From assembly GCF_900115665.1 (NCBI RefSeq), contig NZ_FOXH01000003.1:1-64000 (forward strand): 64,000 bases of DNA, given 5' to 3'. The notes below the pieces were generated by a model. It worked only from the letters and a program-made list of their open reading frames with translations. It was not told the DNA's origin and searched no databases. Shown here piece by piece: positions 28,363 to 37,011 of the stretch. The translations under genes were made by a program, and so were the position numbers. Each line of letters begins with the position of its first letter. Position 1 is the first letter of the stretch. The DNA is from Pseudarcicella hirudinis. Its GTDB lineage: Bacteria; Bacteroidota; Bacteroidia; Cytophagales; Spirosomataceae.

Positions 28363-28752
28363 ATGAAAAGACTTGTGGCTTTGATATTATTTCTGGTCAT
28401 CTTCTTCGGAAGTCTGATGCCTAAATTGGGTATGGAGGAGTCTGTTAAATTACCCGAGTTACTAAAACATTACCAATACCATAAACGAAGTGCTCCTAAG
28501 ACTTTTAATTTCAAAGTATTCTTATGGATGCATTATTCCGCAGACTCTTCACATTCAAAAACTACACATCATAGTACCTTACCTTGTTTTGATTGCGGAG
28601 GTATTGGGTTCTTATATGTATTAGCCAGCCTCTTTACCCTGGCACTTATGTCTTTGCATTTTAAAATGCTTGGAAGACGGAAAATGCTTTGGAAAAATGA
28701 TTATTCCCTTTTATTAAGTCCTTCATTGCTGAATCCGCCCCGGGGATTCTGA
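28363..28752 (+). CDS. Small His/Cys-containing membrane protein upstream of the metal pump
   Basis: A 129-residue protein I do not recognise. It starts with a signal or anchor helix (RLVALILFLVIFFGSLM), then a polar loop with many histidines (HYSADSSHSKTTHHS, about residues 57-71) directly followed by PCFDCGG, and a second transmembrane helix (FLYVLASLFTLALM) with a basic tail. The His/Cys loop would face the periplasm and could bind metal. It lies 261 bases before the CzcA-type pump in the same direction, so a role in the same metal response is an inference from context. Confidence 0.68.
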   Translation: MKRLVALILFLVIFFGSLMPKLGMEESVKLPELLKHYQYHKRSAPKTFNFKVFLWMHYSADSSHSKTTHHSTLPCFDCGGIGFLYVLASLFTLALMSLHFKMLGRRKMLWKNDYSLLLSPSLLNPPRGF

Positions 28753-29013
28753 TTTTCCCTTTAATTAAGTTAGCGCTATTTCTGTTTTTCAAAGGCTGTA
28801 TTCAGGTTTTGAAAAAACTATTTTGTCATAAATTTTCCTGAGAAATAGTAACGCTTGCTACAAAGGGATAATCCCGTTCATCTCAAAGAATCACACAACT
28901 CTTAACGGAAAATACTTTTCACAGGTATTTAATGGCCGAGGGTTTTGAAGGTTCATCAAAAATTATAATTACACTACCTTTTTTAATAGGAACTGAAAAG
29001 TTCTCCTTATAAA

Positions 29014-32000
29014 ATGATTGATTCATTAATAAAATTCAGCATTAGAAATAAACTGATAATAGGTTTGTTTGTGGCAGGATTAATTGCCTGGGGAAGTGTT
29101 TCTCTTTCTCAGCTGACGGTTGATGCTTTGCCGGACATTACCTCAAATCAGGTTCAGGTGATTACTCAATCCCCGGCTCTGGCAGCTACGGAAGTAGAAA
29201 AATTTATTACCTATCCTCTTGAAATAAGCCTTAGAACAATTCCTAATGTGAAAGAAATCCGATCTTTTTCCAGAATGGGTCTTTCTGTAATTACAGTGGT
29301 TTTTGAAGATAAGGTTGCCACAGAGGTAACAAGACAACAGGTCGCAGAAAAACTTAAAGCGGCCGAATCCTCCCTTTTACCTGGAACAGGAATTCCGGAA
29401 ATGGCTCCGATAACTACCGGTTTAGGGGAATTTTATCAATATACCTTACAGGTTGATCCAAAATATAAGGAAAAATATTCCCTGATGGATTTGCGGACGA
29501 TTCAGGATTGGATTGTCAAAAGACAATTGTTGGGAGTAAAGGGTGTTGTCGAGGTGAGTTCTTACGGAGGAAAATTGAAGCAATATGAGGTTGCAATTGA
29601 TCCTGAAAGACTTCGGGCAATGAACCTTAGTATTGCGGAGGTTTTCGATGCCCTGCAAATGAATAATTCCAATTCGGGGGGAAGCTATATTGAAAAGGGC
29701 ACAAATGCTTATTTTATTCGCTCAGATGGAATGGTTGAAAACCTTGATGACATTGGAAATATAGTTGTAACAAACCGAAAGGGCTTTCCGGTTCTTATTC
29801 GGGATGTTGCGAAAGTTCAGTTTGGTCATGCTGTTCGTTATGGTGCAATGACCAGAAACGGGGAAGGGGAAGTTGTTGGTGGTATTGTTCTGCTGCTGAA
29901 GGGAGAAAGTGCAGAAAAAGTAGTAAAATCCGTAAAAACCAGAATTCAGGAGATACAGAAATCCTTACCGGAAGGCATTACAATTAATGCTTTTATAGAC
30001 AGAAGTAATTTAATTGATAAAGCAATCGGAACGGTTACAAAGAATATGATGGAGGGAGGATTGATCGTGATTTTTATTCTGGTACTCTTATTAGGAAACC
30101 TTAGAGCAGGATTAATTGTCGCTTCAGTGATACCATTATGTCTGTTGTTTTCTTTTGCAATGATGAATTTGTTCGGGGTTTCAGCAAATTTAATGAGTCT
30201 GGGAGCAATAGATTTCGGTCTGATTGTGGATGGAGCAGTGATCATTATTGAGTCGGTTATTCACCATTTGATTTTCAGAGCAAAGGTTTTTGAAAAAAAT
30301 GGTAATAAAACACAGCTTTTCAGGCTTACGCAAGACGAAATGAATGATGAAGTGTATCAGTCCGCTGTATCAATCCGTAAATCTGCGGCATTCGGTGAAA
30401 TTATTATTTTGATTGTTTATTTGCCAATATTGGCTTTGACAGGCATAGAGGGGAAAATGTTCAGGCCAATGGCTCAAACGGTAGGTTTCGCTATTTTAGG
30501 AGCTTTAATCTTATCCCTTACCTATGTCCCTATGATGGCCTCCTTATTTTTAAGTAAGAAGATTTCCACCAAACAGACTCTGGCCGATAGGATTATAGAT
30601 TTTTTGTATGGATTTTATGAACCAATTATCAAAAAAGCATTAGCGGCGAGGAAAATTGTAATTTTTGCGGCTGTTTTACTTTTATTAGTGAGCCTTTTTG
30701 TTTTTGGAAGGCTTGGAGGAGAATTTATTCCGCAATTGAATGAAGGGGACTTCGCTGTTGAAACGATACTTCATTCCAATGCTTCTTTAACTCAAAGCAT
30801 TAATGTAAATAATAAGGCACAGAAAATAATATTAGAAAAATTCCCGGATGAGGTAAAGCAGATTGTTTCCAGAATCGGCTCTTCTGAGATACCTACAGAT
30901 CCGATGGGGATAAATTCCTGCGATTTAATCATTATTCTGAACGAGCCTGAGAAGTGGACAAAGGCTAAAACGATCGAAGAACTTTCAGAAAAAATGGATA
31001 AAACGCTGGAAGCTTTGCCGGGAGTAAATTTTGAATTTACCCAACCTATTCAAATGAGGTTTAATGAATTAATTGCCGGAGTTAAATCTGATATTGCCAT
31101 TAAAATTTTCGGAGAGGATTTAAATATTCTTTTCAAAAAGGCTAATGAGTGTGCAAGATATATTGAAAAGATTCAAGGCGTTGGAAATATCAAGGTTCAG
31201 CAGTTGAATGGAGTGCCTCAGATGGTTATTAATTACGACAGACCCAAGATTGCCCAATATGGTTTAAAAATTAATGACTTAAACAGATTAATAAAAGTAG
31301 CGTTTGCCGGAGAAGCTACCGGAATCGTTTTTGAAGGGGAAAAGAGGTTTGATATGGTGGTAAGGCTCGACTCTTCTTATCGTCAGGATATTCAGAATAT
31401 CAGGGATTTATACGTGGATTTGCCAAATGGAGGAAAGGTTCCTTTTGAGGAATTGGCGGATATAGATTATCAGAATGCCCCTTCTGAAATAGCAAGAGAT
31501 AATGCTCGCCGTAGAATAACAATTGGGATCAATGTCAGAAACCGTGATGTGGAAAGTCTTGTTAATGAAATACAGCAGACGCTCAATGAAAAGGTTAGAT
31601 TACCTTCTGGTTATAACATTACTTATGGCGGGGCATTCGAAAATCTCCAGGCAGCTAAAAGTCGCTTATCAATTGCGGTACCTGTAGCACTTTTGCTGAT
31701 TTTTATCTTGTTGTTTTTCACATTCCAGTCTTTTATAGAAGCTTTAATGGTTTTTGTGGCAATTCCTCTCTCCGCCATCGGAGGCATTTTTGCGCTTTGG
31801 ATCAGGGGAATGCCATTCTCTGTTTCTGCCGGAATCGGATTTATTGCTTTGTTTGGTGTTGCTGTGTTGAATGGAATCGTTCTGATCGCTTATTTCAATC
31901 AGTTAGAAAAGGAGGGATTGGAACAAATTAAGGAAAGAATTATTCAGGGTGTTAAAGTCCGGTTCAGACCTGTAATTATGACTGCTTCAGTAGCATCTCT

Positions 32001-33378
32001 GGGCTTTTTACCAATGGCTTTAAGTACGTCTCCGGGCGCAGAAGTACAAAGGCCGCTGGCAACAGTGGTAATCGGAGGACTTCTGACAGCAACGGTTCTT
32101 ACTTTGGTTGTATTACCGGTTGTTTATAGTTTGGTAAGGCAAAAAGCTCGGTTTAAAGGAGGAAAAACGGCGGTAGTATTATTGATATGCTGCCTGACGT
32201 CAATCGGATTAAAAGCTCAGTCGCCTGATGGGTCAAAGCAAGTACTTCCGGTTTTGAGTTTACAAATGTGCATCGATAAAGCTGACTTACAGAACCGGAA
32301 TATTGCTTTGTCAAAACTAGAAATTTCAGGTAATGAAGTCTTGGTTAAAACGGCAAGAGAATTACCCAAAACGAATGTTGACTTACAATATGGGCGGACT
32401 CAGACCTATCTGAACAATGATGCAACCATGAGTTTTTCACAGTCCTTTTTATTGCCATCTGTTTACCGGGCTCATGAGAATTTATTGAAAAGTAATGTAA
32501 TAACTTCAGAAAAGCGGTTGGATTTTACCAGAAATCAGATAATCGGGACGGTAAAGGGATATTATTTTCAGATTCTGAATAACACCCTCCATTTAAAATT
32601 GCTTTCAGAGGAAGATAGCTTGTTTCAGACAGCGTTTAACGCAGCGGCTGTCAGATATAAAACCGGAGAGACTAATCTGCTGGAAAAGGTATCAGCTGAG
32701 GCCCGCTTAAAAGAAATTCGTAACAGGATACAGATTGTTAATGCTGAGGAGGCAGAATTTTATCAGAATCTGAAGTTTCTGCTGAATTATGAACAGAGCT
32801 TTGTGATCGATAAGAACCTTTCGGGAAAAAAAGCATTAGAACTTTCTGAATTGAATATACAAAAGAATCCCTTTTTAGCAATTCTCAGACAACAGATAGA
32901 AGTAAGTCATTTGCAAACCAGTTTTGAAAAAGAGAAGCTTAAACCTGATCTGAGAATCGGACTAACCACCCAAAGTATCGAGCGTAATTATAATCAAAAC
33001 TTTGTTCAGGGTGGGTTGAGCATTCCTGTTTTTGCGAAAGCCCAGAAAGCAAGGATAAAAGCATATGGAATCAATGAAGAAATTTCAAAAGGGAATTTGC
33101 AGGTTGCTGAAAATCAGATTCAGACAGAATTGAATAATTTAAAGCTTCAGTATCAAAAACTCCAAAAATCCTTGGATTATTATGAAAACTCAGCACTACC
33201 TCAGGCTGATCTCATTCTTAAAACGGCCCTTAAAAGTTTTAAAGAAGGAGAAATAGAATATTTTGAATTTGCTCAAAGTACCACCCAGGCCTGGCAGATT
33301 AAGGAGGCTTATCTTGTAGAATTGCAGAACTATAATCAGATCGTCATCAATATTGAAACTTTAATCGGAAATGAATAA
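29014..33378 (+). CDS. czcA: CzcA-type heavy-metal RND pump fused to a TolC-like outer-membrane factor
   Basis: A 1454-residue fusion. Residues 1-~1045 are an HME-family RND transporter (12 membrane segments, two large periplasmic loops); in TM4 the proton-relay pattern D400-x5-D406-x6-E413 (DFGLIVDGAVIIIE) is that of Co/Zn/Ni/Cd pumps, whereas Cu/Ag pumps usually lack the first Asp. Residues ~1048-1068 form a signal-like hydrophobic segment ending LKAQ, and ~1080-1454 are an OEP/TolC-type coiled-coil outer-membrane factor. The full tripartite pump would be encoded with the adaptor that overlaps its end by 8 bases. Such fusions are known in Bacteroidota. Confidence 0.92.
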   Translation: MIDSLIKFSIRNKLIIGLFVAGLIAWGSVSLSQLTVDALPDITSNQVQVITQSPALAATEVEKFITYPLEISLRTIPNVKEIRSFSRMGLSVITVVFEDKVATEVTRQQVAEKLKAAESSLLPGTGIPEMAPITTGLGEFYQYTLQVDPKYKEKYSLMDLRTIQDWIVKRQLLGVKGVVEVSSYGGKLKQYEVAIDPERLRAMNLSIAEVFDALQMNNSNSGGSYIEKGTNAYFIRSDGMVENLDDIGNIVVTNRKGFPVLIRDVAKVQFGHAVRYGAMTRNGEGEVVGGIVLLLKGESAEKVVKSVKTRIQEIQKSLPEGITINAFIDRSNLIDKAIGTVTKNMMEGGLIVIFILVLLLGNLRAGLIVASVIPLCLLFSFAMMNLFGVSANLMSLGAIDFGLIVDGAVIIIESVIHHLIFRAKVFEKNGNKTQLFRLTQDEMNDEVYQSAVSIRKSAAFGEIIILIVYLPILALTGIEGKMFRPMAQTVGFAILGALILSLTYVPMMASLFLSKKISTKQTLADRIIDFLYGFYEPIIKKALAARKIVIFAAVLLLLVSLFVFGRLGGEFIPQLNEGDFAVETILHSNASLTQSINVNNKAQKIILEKFPDEVKQIVSRIGSSEIPTDPMGINSCDLIIILNEPEKWTKAKTIEELSEKMDKTLEALPGVNFEFTQPIQMRFNELIAGVKSDIAIKIFGEDLNILFKKANECARYIEKIQGVGNIKVQQLNGVPQMVINYDRPKIAQYGLKINDLNRLIKVAFAGEATGIVFEGEKRFDMVVRLDSSYRQDIQNIRDLYVDLPNGGKVPFEELADIDYQNAPSEIARDNARRRITIGINVRNRDVESLVNEIQQTLNEKVRLPSGYNITYGGAFENLQAAKSRLSIAVPVALLLIFILLFFTFQSFIEALMVFVAIPLSAIGGIFALWIRGMPFSVSAGIGFIALFGVAVLNGIVLIAYFNQLEKEGLEQIKERIIQGVKVRFRPVIMTASVASLGFLPMALSTSPGAEVQRPLATVVIGGLLTATVLTLVVLPVVYSLVRQKARFKGGKTAVVLLICCLTSIGLKAQSPDGSKQVLPVLSLQMCIDKADLQNRNIALSKLEISGNEVLVKTARELPKTNVDLQYGRTQTYLNNDATMSFSQSFLLPSVYRAHENLLKSNVITSEKRLDFTRNQIIGTVKGYYFQILNNTLHLKLLSEEDSLFQTAFNAAAVRYKTGETNLLEKVSAEARLKEIRNRIQIVNAEEAEFYQNLKFLLNYEQSFVIDKNLSGKKALELSELNIQKNPFLAILRQQIEVSHLQTSFEKEKLKPDLRIGLTTQSIERNYNQNFVQGGLSIPVFAKAQKARIKAYGINEEISKGNLQVAENQIQTELNNLKLQYQKLQKSLDYYENSALPQADLILKTALKSFKEGEIEYFEFAQSTTQAWQIKEAYLVELQNYNQIVINIETLIGNE

Positions 33379-34528
33379 ATCAGTCATTAAATATATTTTG
33401 GGAATAAGTTGTGTTTACATGACGGTTACAGGATGTTCCTCTCCCAAGGCAGACGATGCCAAAACGCAGCAAAAGAAGGAAGCTGAGAATAATACAATAA
33501 CGCTGACACAAACGCAGATCAGGAATGCAGGAATCGAAACGGGGAATCCTGACCAGACAAATCTTTCAGAGGTTATAAAGGCCAATGGAGTAGTAGATGT
33601 TCCTCCTATGAATCTTGCCTCTGTAAGCGTTCCTATTAGCGGATATGTGAAAAGTACGACCATGCTCCCCGGGTCTCCGGTTAGACAAGGAGAAGTTTTA
33701 GCTAATATTTATAGCATGGATTATATTCAGATGCAGCAGGATTATCTTCAGGCAATAAGCAGGTTGAAATTCCTTACACAGGAACTTGATCGTCAGACCG
33801 TATTGAATCAGGAAGATGTTGGTGCCAGGAAGAAGTTACAACAGGCGGAATCCGAAGTTTCTTCTGTTCAGGCTCAGACAAAGGCACTACAGATTAAATT
33901 GCAGCTGCTGGGATGTAACATAGACAACCTCAGGAAAAATAATATATCCTCTACGATTAACGTTGTTTCTCCGATCAGCGGTTATGTAAAGCTATCCACT
34001 CTTTCCATCGGGAAAAATGTTATGCCGACGGATGTTCTTTTTGAGATAGTTGGTACAGCACATAAGCATCTTGAAGTAAAAGTCTTTGAAAAGGACATTA
34101 CTAAAATTAGAAAAGGACAAAAAGTTTTATTGATTAATCCGGTTATCTCATCACAACCAGTCTGGGGAGAAATTATTCTAGTTGGAAAAACAGTAGAGCC
34201 GGAAACAAAGTCTATCAACTTGCACGTGCATATTCTGGACGAGGAAATGGAGGCAAGACTTACGGTTGGACAGTTTGTCAATGTTAAAATATTATGCGGC
34301 ACGAGAACAGCCCTGACATTACCGGAAGATGCAGTTGTCAGACAGGGAACAGATGGTCAGATCTTTATTGAGGAGAAAGCCAATACCTTTAAGCCCGTTC
34401 TTGTAAAATTGGGAGAAACGGAAAAGGGAAATATTGAAATCATAAGCAATGAAAAGCTTGAAAGTGTAAAAATTGTTAGAAAAGGGGCATCAATTATTGA
34501 AGCCATGCACTCCGGAGAAGAAAATTAA
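33371..34528 (+). CDS. CzcB/CusB-type periplasmic adaptor lipoprotein
   Basis: A 385-residue membrane-fusion protein. The signal peptide ends in lipobox VTGC (Cys22), so it is a lipoprotein. A barrel-sandwich lipoyl part (VSVPISGYVKSTTMLPGSPVRQGEVLANIYS and VVSPISGYVKLS), an alpha-helical hairpin between (QMQQDYLQAISRLKF to AQTKALQIKLQ), then beta-barrel and membrane-proximal domains follow in the usual order. It links the pump to the outer-membrane factor. No Cys/His-rich metal site is seen in the N-terminal part. Its ATG overlaps the stop codon region of the pump gene, showing translational coupling. A terminator follows. Confidence 0.92.
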   Translation: MNKSVIKYILGISCVYMTVTGCSSPKADDAKTQQKKEAENNTITLTQTQIRNAGIETGNPDQTNLSEVIKANGVVDVPPMNLASVSVPISGYVKSTTMLPGSPVRQGEVLANIYSMDYIQMQQDYLQAISRLKFLTQELDRQTVLNQEDVGARKKLQQAESEVSSVQAQTKALQIKLQLLGCNIDNLRKNNISSTINVVSPISGYVKLSTLSIGKNVMPTDVLFEIVGTAHKHLEVKVFEKDITKIRKGQKVLLINPVISSQPVWGEIILVGKTVEPETKSINLHVHILDEEMEARLTVGQFVNVKILCGTRTALTLPEDAVVRQGTDGQIFIEEKANTFKPVLVKLGETEKGNIEIISNEKLESVKIVRKGASIIEAMHSGEEN

Positions 34529-34535
34529 AAACCCC

Positions 34536-34573
34536 AAAAGTGGCCATACGTAAAAATTTGGCCACTTTTATTT
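34536..34573 (+). terminator. Terminator after the metal efflux genes
   Basis: AAAAGTGGCC pairs with GGCCACTTTT across a 14-base loop and is followed by ATTTTC. It lies 8 bases after the adaptor stop codon. Confidence 0.78.
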
Positions 34574-34595
34574 TCGCGAATATTTTTTTGAAAAA

Positions 34596-34617
34596 ATATA
34601 TGTCATTACATATATGT
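34596..34617. promoter_or_regulatory. Operator-like inverted repeat before yceI
   Basis: ATATATGT-CATT-ACATATAT is a perfect 8-bp inverted repeat (34596-34615); its right arm is also part of the palindrome ACATATATGT (34608-34617), followed by GTATATAC. The cluster sits ~20 bases upstream of the -7 box of the yceI promoter, a usual place for a repressor or activator site. Confidence 0.5.
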
Positions 34618-34635
34618 ATATACACATATTTTATA

Positions 34636-34643
34636 TACCTTTG
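34636..34643 (+). promoter_or_regulatory. Candidate -7 promoter element for yceI
   Basis: TACCTTTG matches TAnnTTTG and lies 76 bases before the chosen ATG at 34720. No TTTG at the normal -33 distance, which would suit an activator-dependent promoter. Confidence 0.5.
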
Positions 34644-34719
34644 TCATGTTCTTATTCAACAGTCAAAAATTGATTGTATTAATCTCGTAATTATTTCAAA
34701 AAAATTAAATAATAAAGTC

Positions 34720-35250
34720 ATGGCAACTTCAACCTGGGCATTAGATACCCATCATTCCGAAATTCAATTTAAAGTAAGACATTTAGTAATTACTACAGTT
34801 ACAGGCAGTTTCAATGTATTCAGTGGTTCAGTAGAAGCAGGGGATGATTTTGAAAATGCTAAAATTTCATTTGAGGCAGATGTAAACTCAATTAATACAA
34901 ATAATGCTGATCGCGATGGTCATCTGAAAAGCCCGGATTTCTTTGACGCTGCTCAATTCCCGACTTTAACTTTTGTATCATCTTCATTTATAAAAGAAGA
35001 TGAAGACGAGTTTGTATTAGTTGGAGATTTGACGCTTAAAGGCCTTACTAAATCAGTAAAATTCGAAGTTTCCTACGGAGGAACTGCAGTTGATCCCTGG
35101 GGCAATGTTAAAGCAGGGTTTGAATTAAAAGGTAAAATATCACGTCAGGAATTTGGCCTTACATGGAATGCTCTCACTGAAGCAGGAGGGGCGGTCGTAA
35201 GCGATGAGATTAAATTGGTAGCAAATATTCAATTAGTAAAACAGGCATAG
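34720..35250 (+). CDS. YceI family lipid-binding-fold protein
   Basis: A 176-residue YceI-like lipocalin-type barrel. The start ATSTWALDTHHSEIQFKVRHL is the family N-terminus, and NADRDGHLKSPDFFDAAQFPTLTF and GNVKAGFELKGKISRQEFGL are core signatures. YceI proteins bind isoprenoid-like ligands; there is no signal peptide, so this one is cytoplasmic. A longer open frame reaches 34540 but covers the operator and promoter, so ATG 34720 is chosen. Probably controlled through the inverted repeat at 34596. Confidence 0.9.
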   Translation: MATSTWALDTHHSEIQFKVRHLVITTVTGSFNVFSGSVEAGDDFENAKISFEADVNSINTNNADRDGHLKSPDFFDAAQFPTLTFVSSSFIKEDEDEFVLVGDLTLKGLTKSVKFEVSYGGTAVDPWGNVKAGFELKGKISRQEFGLTWNALTEAGGAVVSDEIKLVANIQLVKQA

Positions 35251-35270
35251 TTTTTCAGATAGAATAGGTA

Positions 35271-35309
35271 AAAAGCGAATAGGAAGGCTATCTTTCCCAA
35301 TTCGCTTTT
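35271..35309. terminator. Bidirectional terminator between yceI and the oxidase subunit gene
   Basis: AAAAGCGAAT and ATTCGCTTTT form a 10-bp stem, with a further GGAAG/CTTTCC pairing inside, flanked by A and T runs so it can serve both convergent genes. Confidence 0.75.
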
Positions 35310-35320
35310 GCGCTTTAATA

Positions 35321-35908
35321 TCAGGAATGTTGCCAAAGCAGGTATAAAAAAAGAATTACCCAAAGGACATCAACAAAATGCCAGTAAAATATTATAAGAT
35401 TGATTTTAAGTTGATTGGGAGGATTGACAGAATAAACAAAAGACTCTACATATGACATTCTTTTGAGGGCTTCAATAAAGATTTGTACCAGAAAAAAAAT
35501 CCCGATTACGATGTGTAAAATATGTAACCCTGAAAGTAAATAAATAAAACCACCGGAGTTTTTTCTGGCAGGGTTATCTGACAGGCTATAAATCTCCTGC
35601 CATCCCCATAATTGCATAAAAATGAATGAAATTCCTAGAATCAGAGTCAGGCCCATCAAAATTCTGTAGGTAATAAAATGGTCTTTCCTGAAATTGATAT
35701 TGGCAATATGAAGAGTAAAGCTACTGATAATTATAATAATAGTACTGGCATAAAAGACTTCAGGAAGAGGTAATTCTTCAAAGCCTTGCGCACTGATATT
35801 TTTTCTGGCAGAATATACAATCAGCAGAAAAAGAAAAACCAACCCACTGCCGAACATTGCAAGGGTGAGCATAAATTGAAAAGGTTCCCTTCGTCTCATC
35901 ATTTCCAC
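35321..35908 (-). CDS. Heme-copper oxidase subunit III family protein
   Basis: A 195-residue membrane protein with five transmembrane helices. HILHIVIGIFFLVQ and the C-terminal FYWHFVDVLWVILFLYLLW are the conserved subunit III helices. The five-helix form is the CyoC-like or shortened CoxC type. Subunit III assists assembly and stability of the cytochrome oxidase in the inner membrane. No subunit I or II gene lies nearby, so it is an orphan here; the partner complex must be encoded elsewhere. Confidence 0.88.
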   Translation of the reverse strand: MEMMRRREPFQFMLTLAMFGSGLVFLFLLIVYSARKNISAQGFEELPLPEVFYASTIIIIISSFTLHIANINFRKDHFITYRILMGLTLILGISFIFMQLWGWQEIYSLSDNPARKNSGGFIYLLSGLHILHIVIGIFFLVQIFIEALKRMSYVESFVYSVNPPNQLKINLIIFYWHFVDVLWVILFLYLLWQHS

Positions 35909-36096
35909 AACGATTATCTCTTATTTCCATGCATATAAAAATCCTGTTTTAGCCGAATTATTCGGAATAAGGAGGATATCTTGCTGATTTTGGCAAATCA
36001 TCAGAAATAAGAAAACAGGATAGTATCCTCTTCAAACCTATTGCTCCGGATCGGAGAACATTTCACTTCGAAATACCCGCTTTACTTACTTTATCT

Positions 36097-36903
36097 TCAA
36101 AGAAAGCCTTGCCATACAGCGTAATTATCAAACATATTTCTTAAGTCAACTTCTTTTTCGAAAATTCCATAAATAGTGGAACCAGATCCGGTCATAGAAG
36201 CAAAACTTGCGCCTGATTCATACAAAGACTCTTTAATTGTTCCTAAAATCGGAAATCTGGGAAAAAGATTCTGTTCAAAATCATTATGAACCAGATTTTT
36301 CCATTCTTGTATTGGTAATTTTAATGTTTCCTTTAGGTCTGATGCAGAAGCTTTAGGTTTTATACCTGAATATGCTTCAATAGTAGAAATATGGATATTC
36401 GGGTTTATGAGAACAATATACTCTCCAGTTAAGTTAACGTCAATTTCTGAGAATTCATCCCCTTTTCCAAAGCAAAATTGGGGGCGATTCTGGATAAAAA
36501 AAGCACAATCACTACCAAGTTTACGGGCATAATTTTCCATTACCTCAAGACTTAGGCCTAACTCAAACAGATAATTTAAGGTTTTTATCGTAAAGGCACC
36601 ATCAGAAGATCCTCCACCCATTCCTGCACCAATTGGTACAACTTTATGGAGATGAACAGAAACGGGAGGAATGTCAAAGTCCTTTTTTAGTAATTCGTAA
36701 GCTTTTAAACAAAGGTTGCCTGAAGGCTCTCCGGGGATATCAATTCCTGTACTTTTGAACGATAATTTATCAGAAGGTAAGATTTCCAAAACGTCTGACC
36801 AGCCTATCGGATAAAAACATGATTCGATATTATGAAAACCGTCAGCACGCTTTTCAGTAATAAAAAGTCCGATGTTTATTTTAGCATTAGGAAAATAAAC
36901 CAT
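36097..36903 (-). CDS. ispE: 4-diphosphocytidyl-2-C-methyl-D-erythritol kinase
   Basis: A 268-residue GHMP kinase phosphorylating CDP-ME in the MEP pathway. N-terminal PNAKINIGLFITEKRADGFH carries the catalytic Lys and substrate residues; the ATP-binding glycine loop PIGAGMGGGSSDGA is at 90-103; MTGSGSTIYGIF near the end is the third GHMP motif. Length is slightly short, as usual for Bacteroidota. It functions downstream of dxr (this window). Confidence 0.95.
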   Translation of the reverse strand: MVYFPNAKINIGLFITEKRADGFHNIESCFYPIGWSDVLEILPSDKLSFKSTGIDIPGEPSGNLCLKAYELLKKDFDIPPVSVHLHKVVPIGAGMGGGSSDGAFTIKTLNYLFELGLSLEVMENYARKLGSDCAFFIQNRPQFCFGKGDEFSEIDVNLTGEYIVLINPNIHISTIEAYSGIKPKASASDLKETLKLPIQEWKNLVHNDFEQNLFPRFPILGTIKESLYESGASFASMTGSGSTIYGIFEKEVDLRNMFDNYAVWQGFL

Positions 36904-37011
36904 TTATTAATCGATTTTGAAATTGAGATAGATTTTATTTGTTTCACAGATTCTATGGTAATCTGGCCAATTTTAGAAATGTAATGTGTATTGTTGCAAA
37001 GATTATCCTGA

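Noticed and set aside
29014-32150. Copper/silver (CusA) specificity for the RND pump
   Set aside because: The TM4 motif retains both Asp residues and the Glu (D400, D406, E413), the pattern of divalent Zn/Co/Ni/Cd pumps.
34540-34719. N-terminal extension of the YceI reading frame
   Set aside because: The extra 60 codons have no YceI homology pattern, and they span the operator-like repeat and the promoter box; the family start is at 34720.
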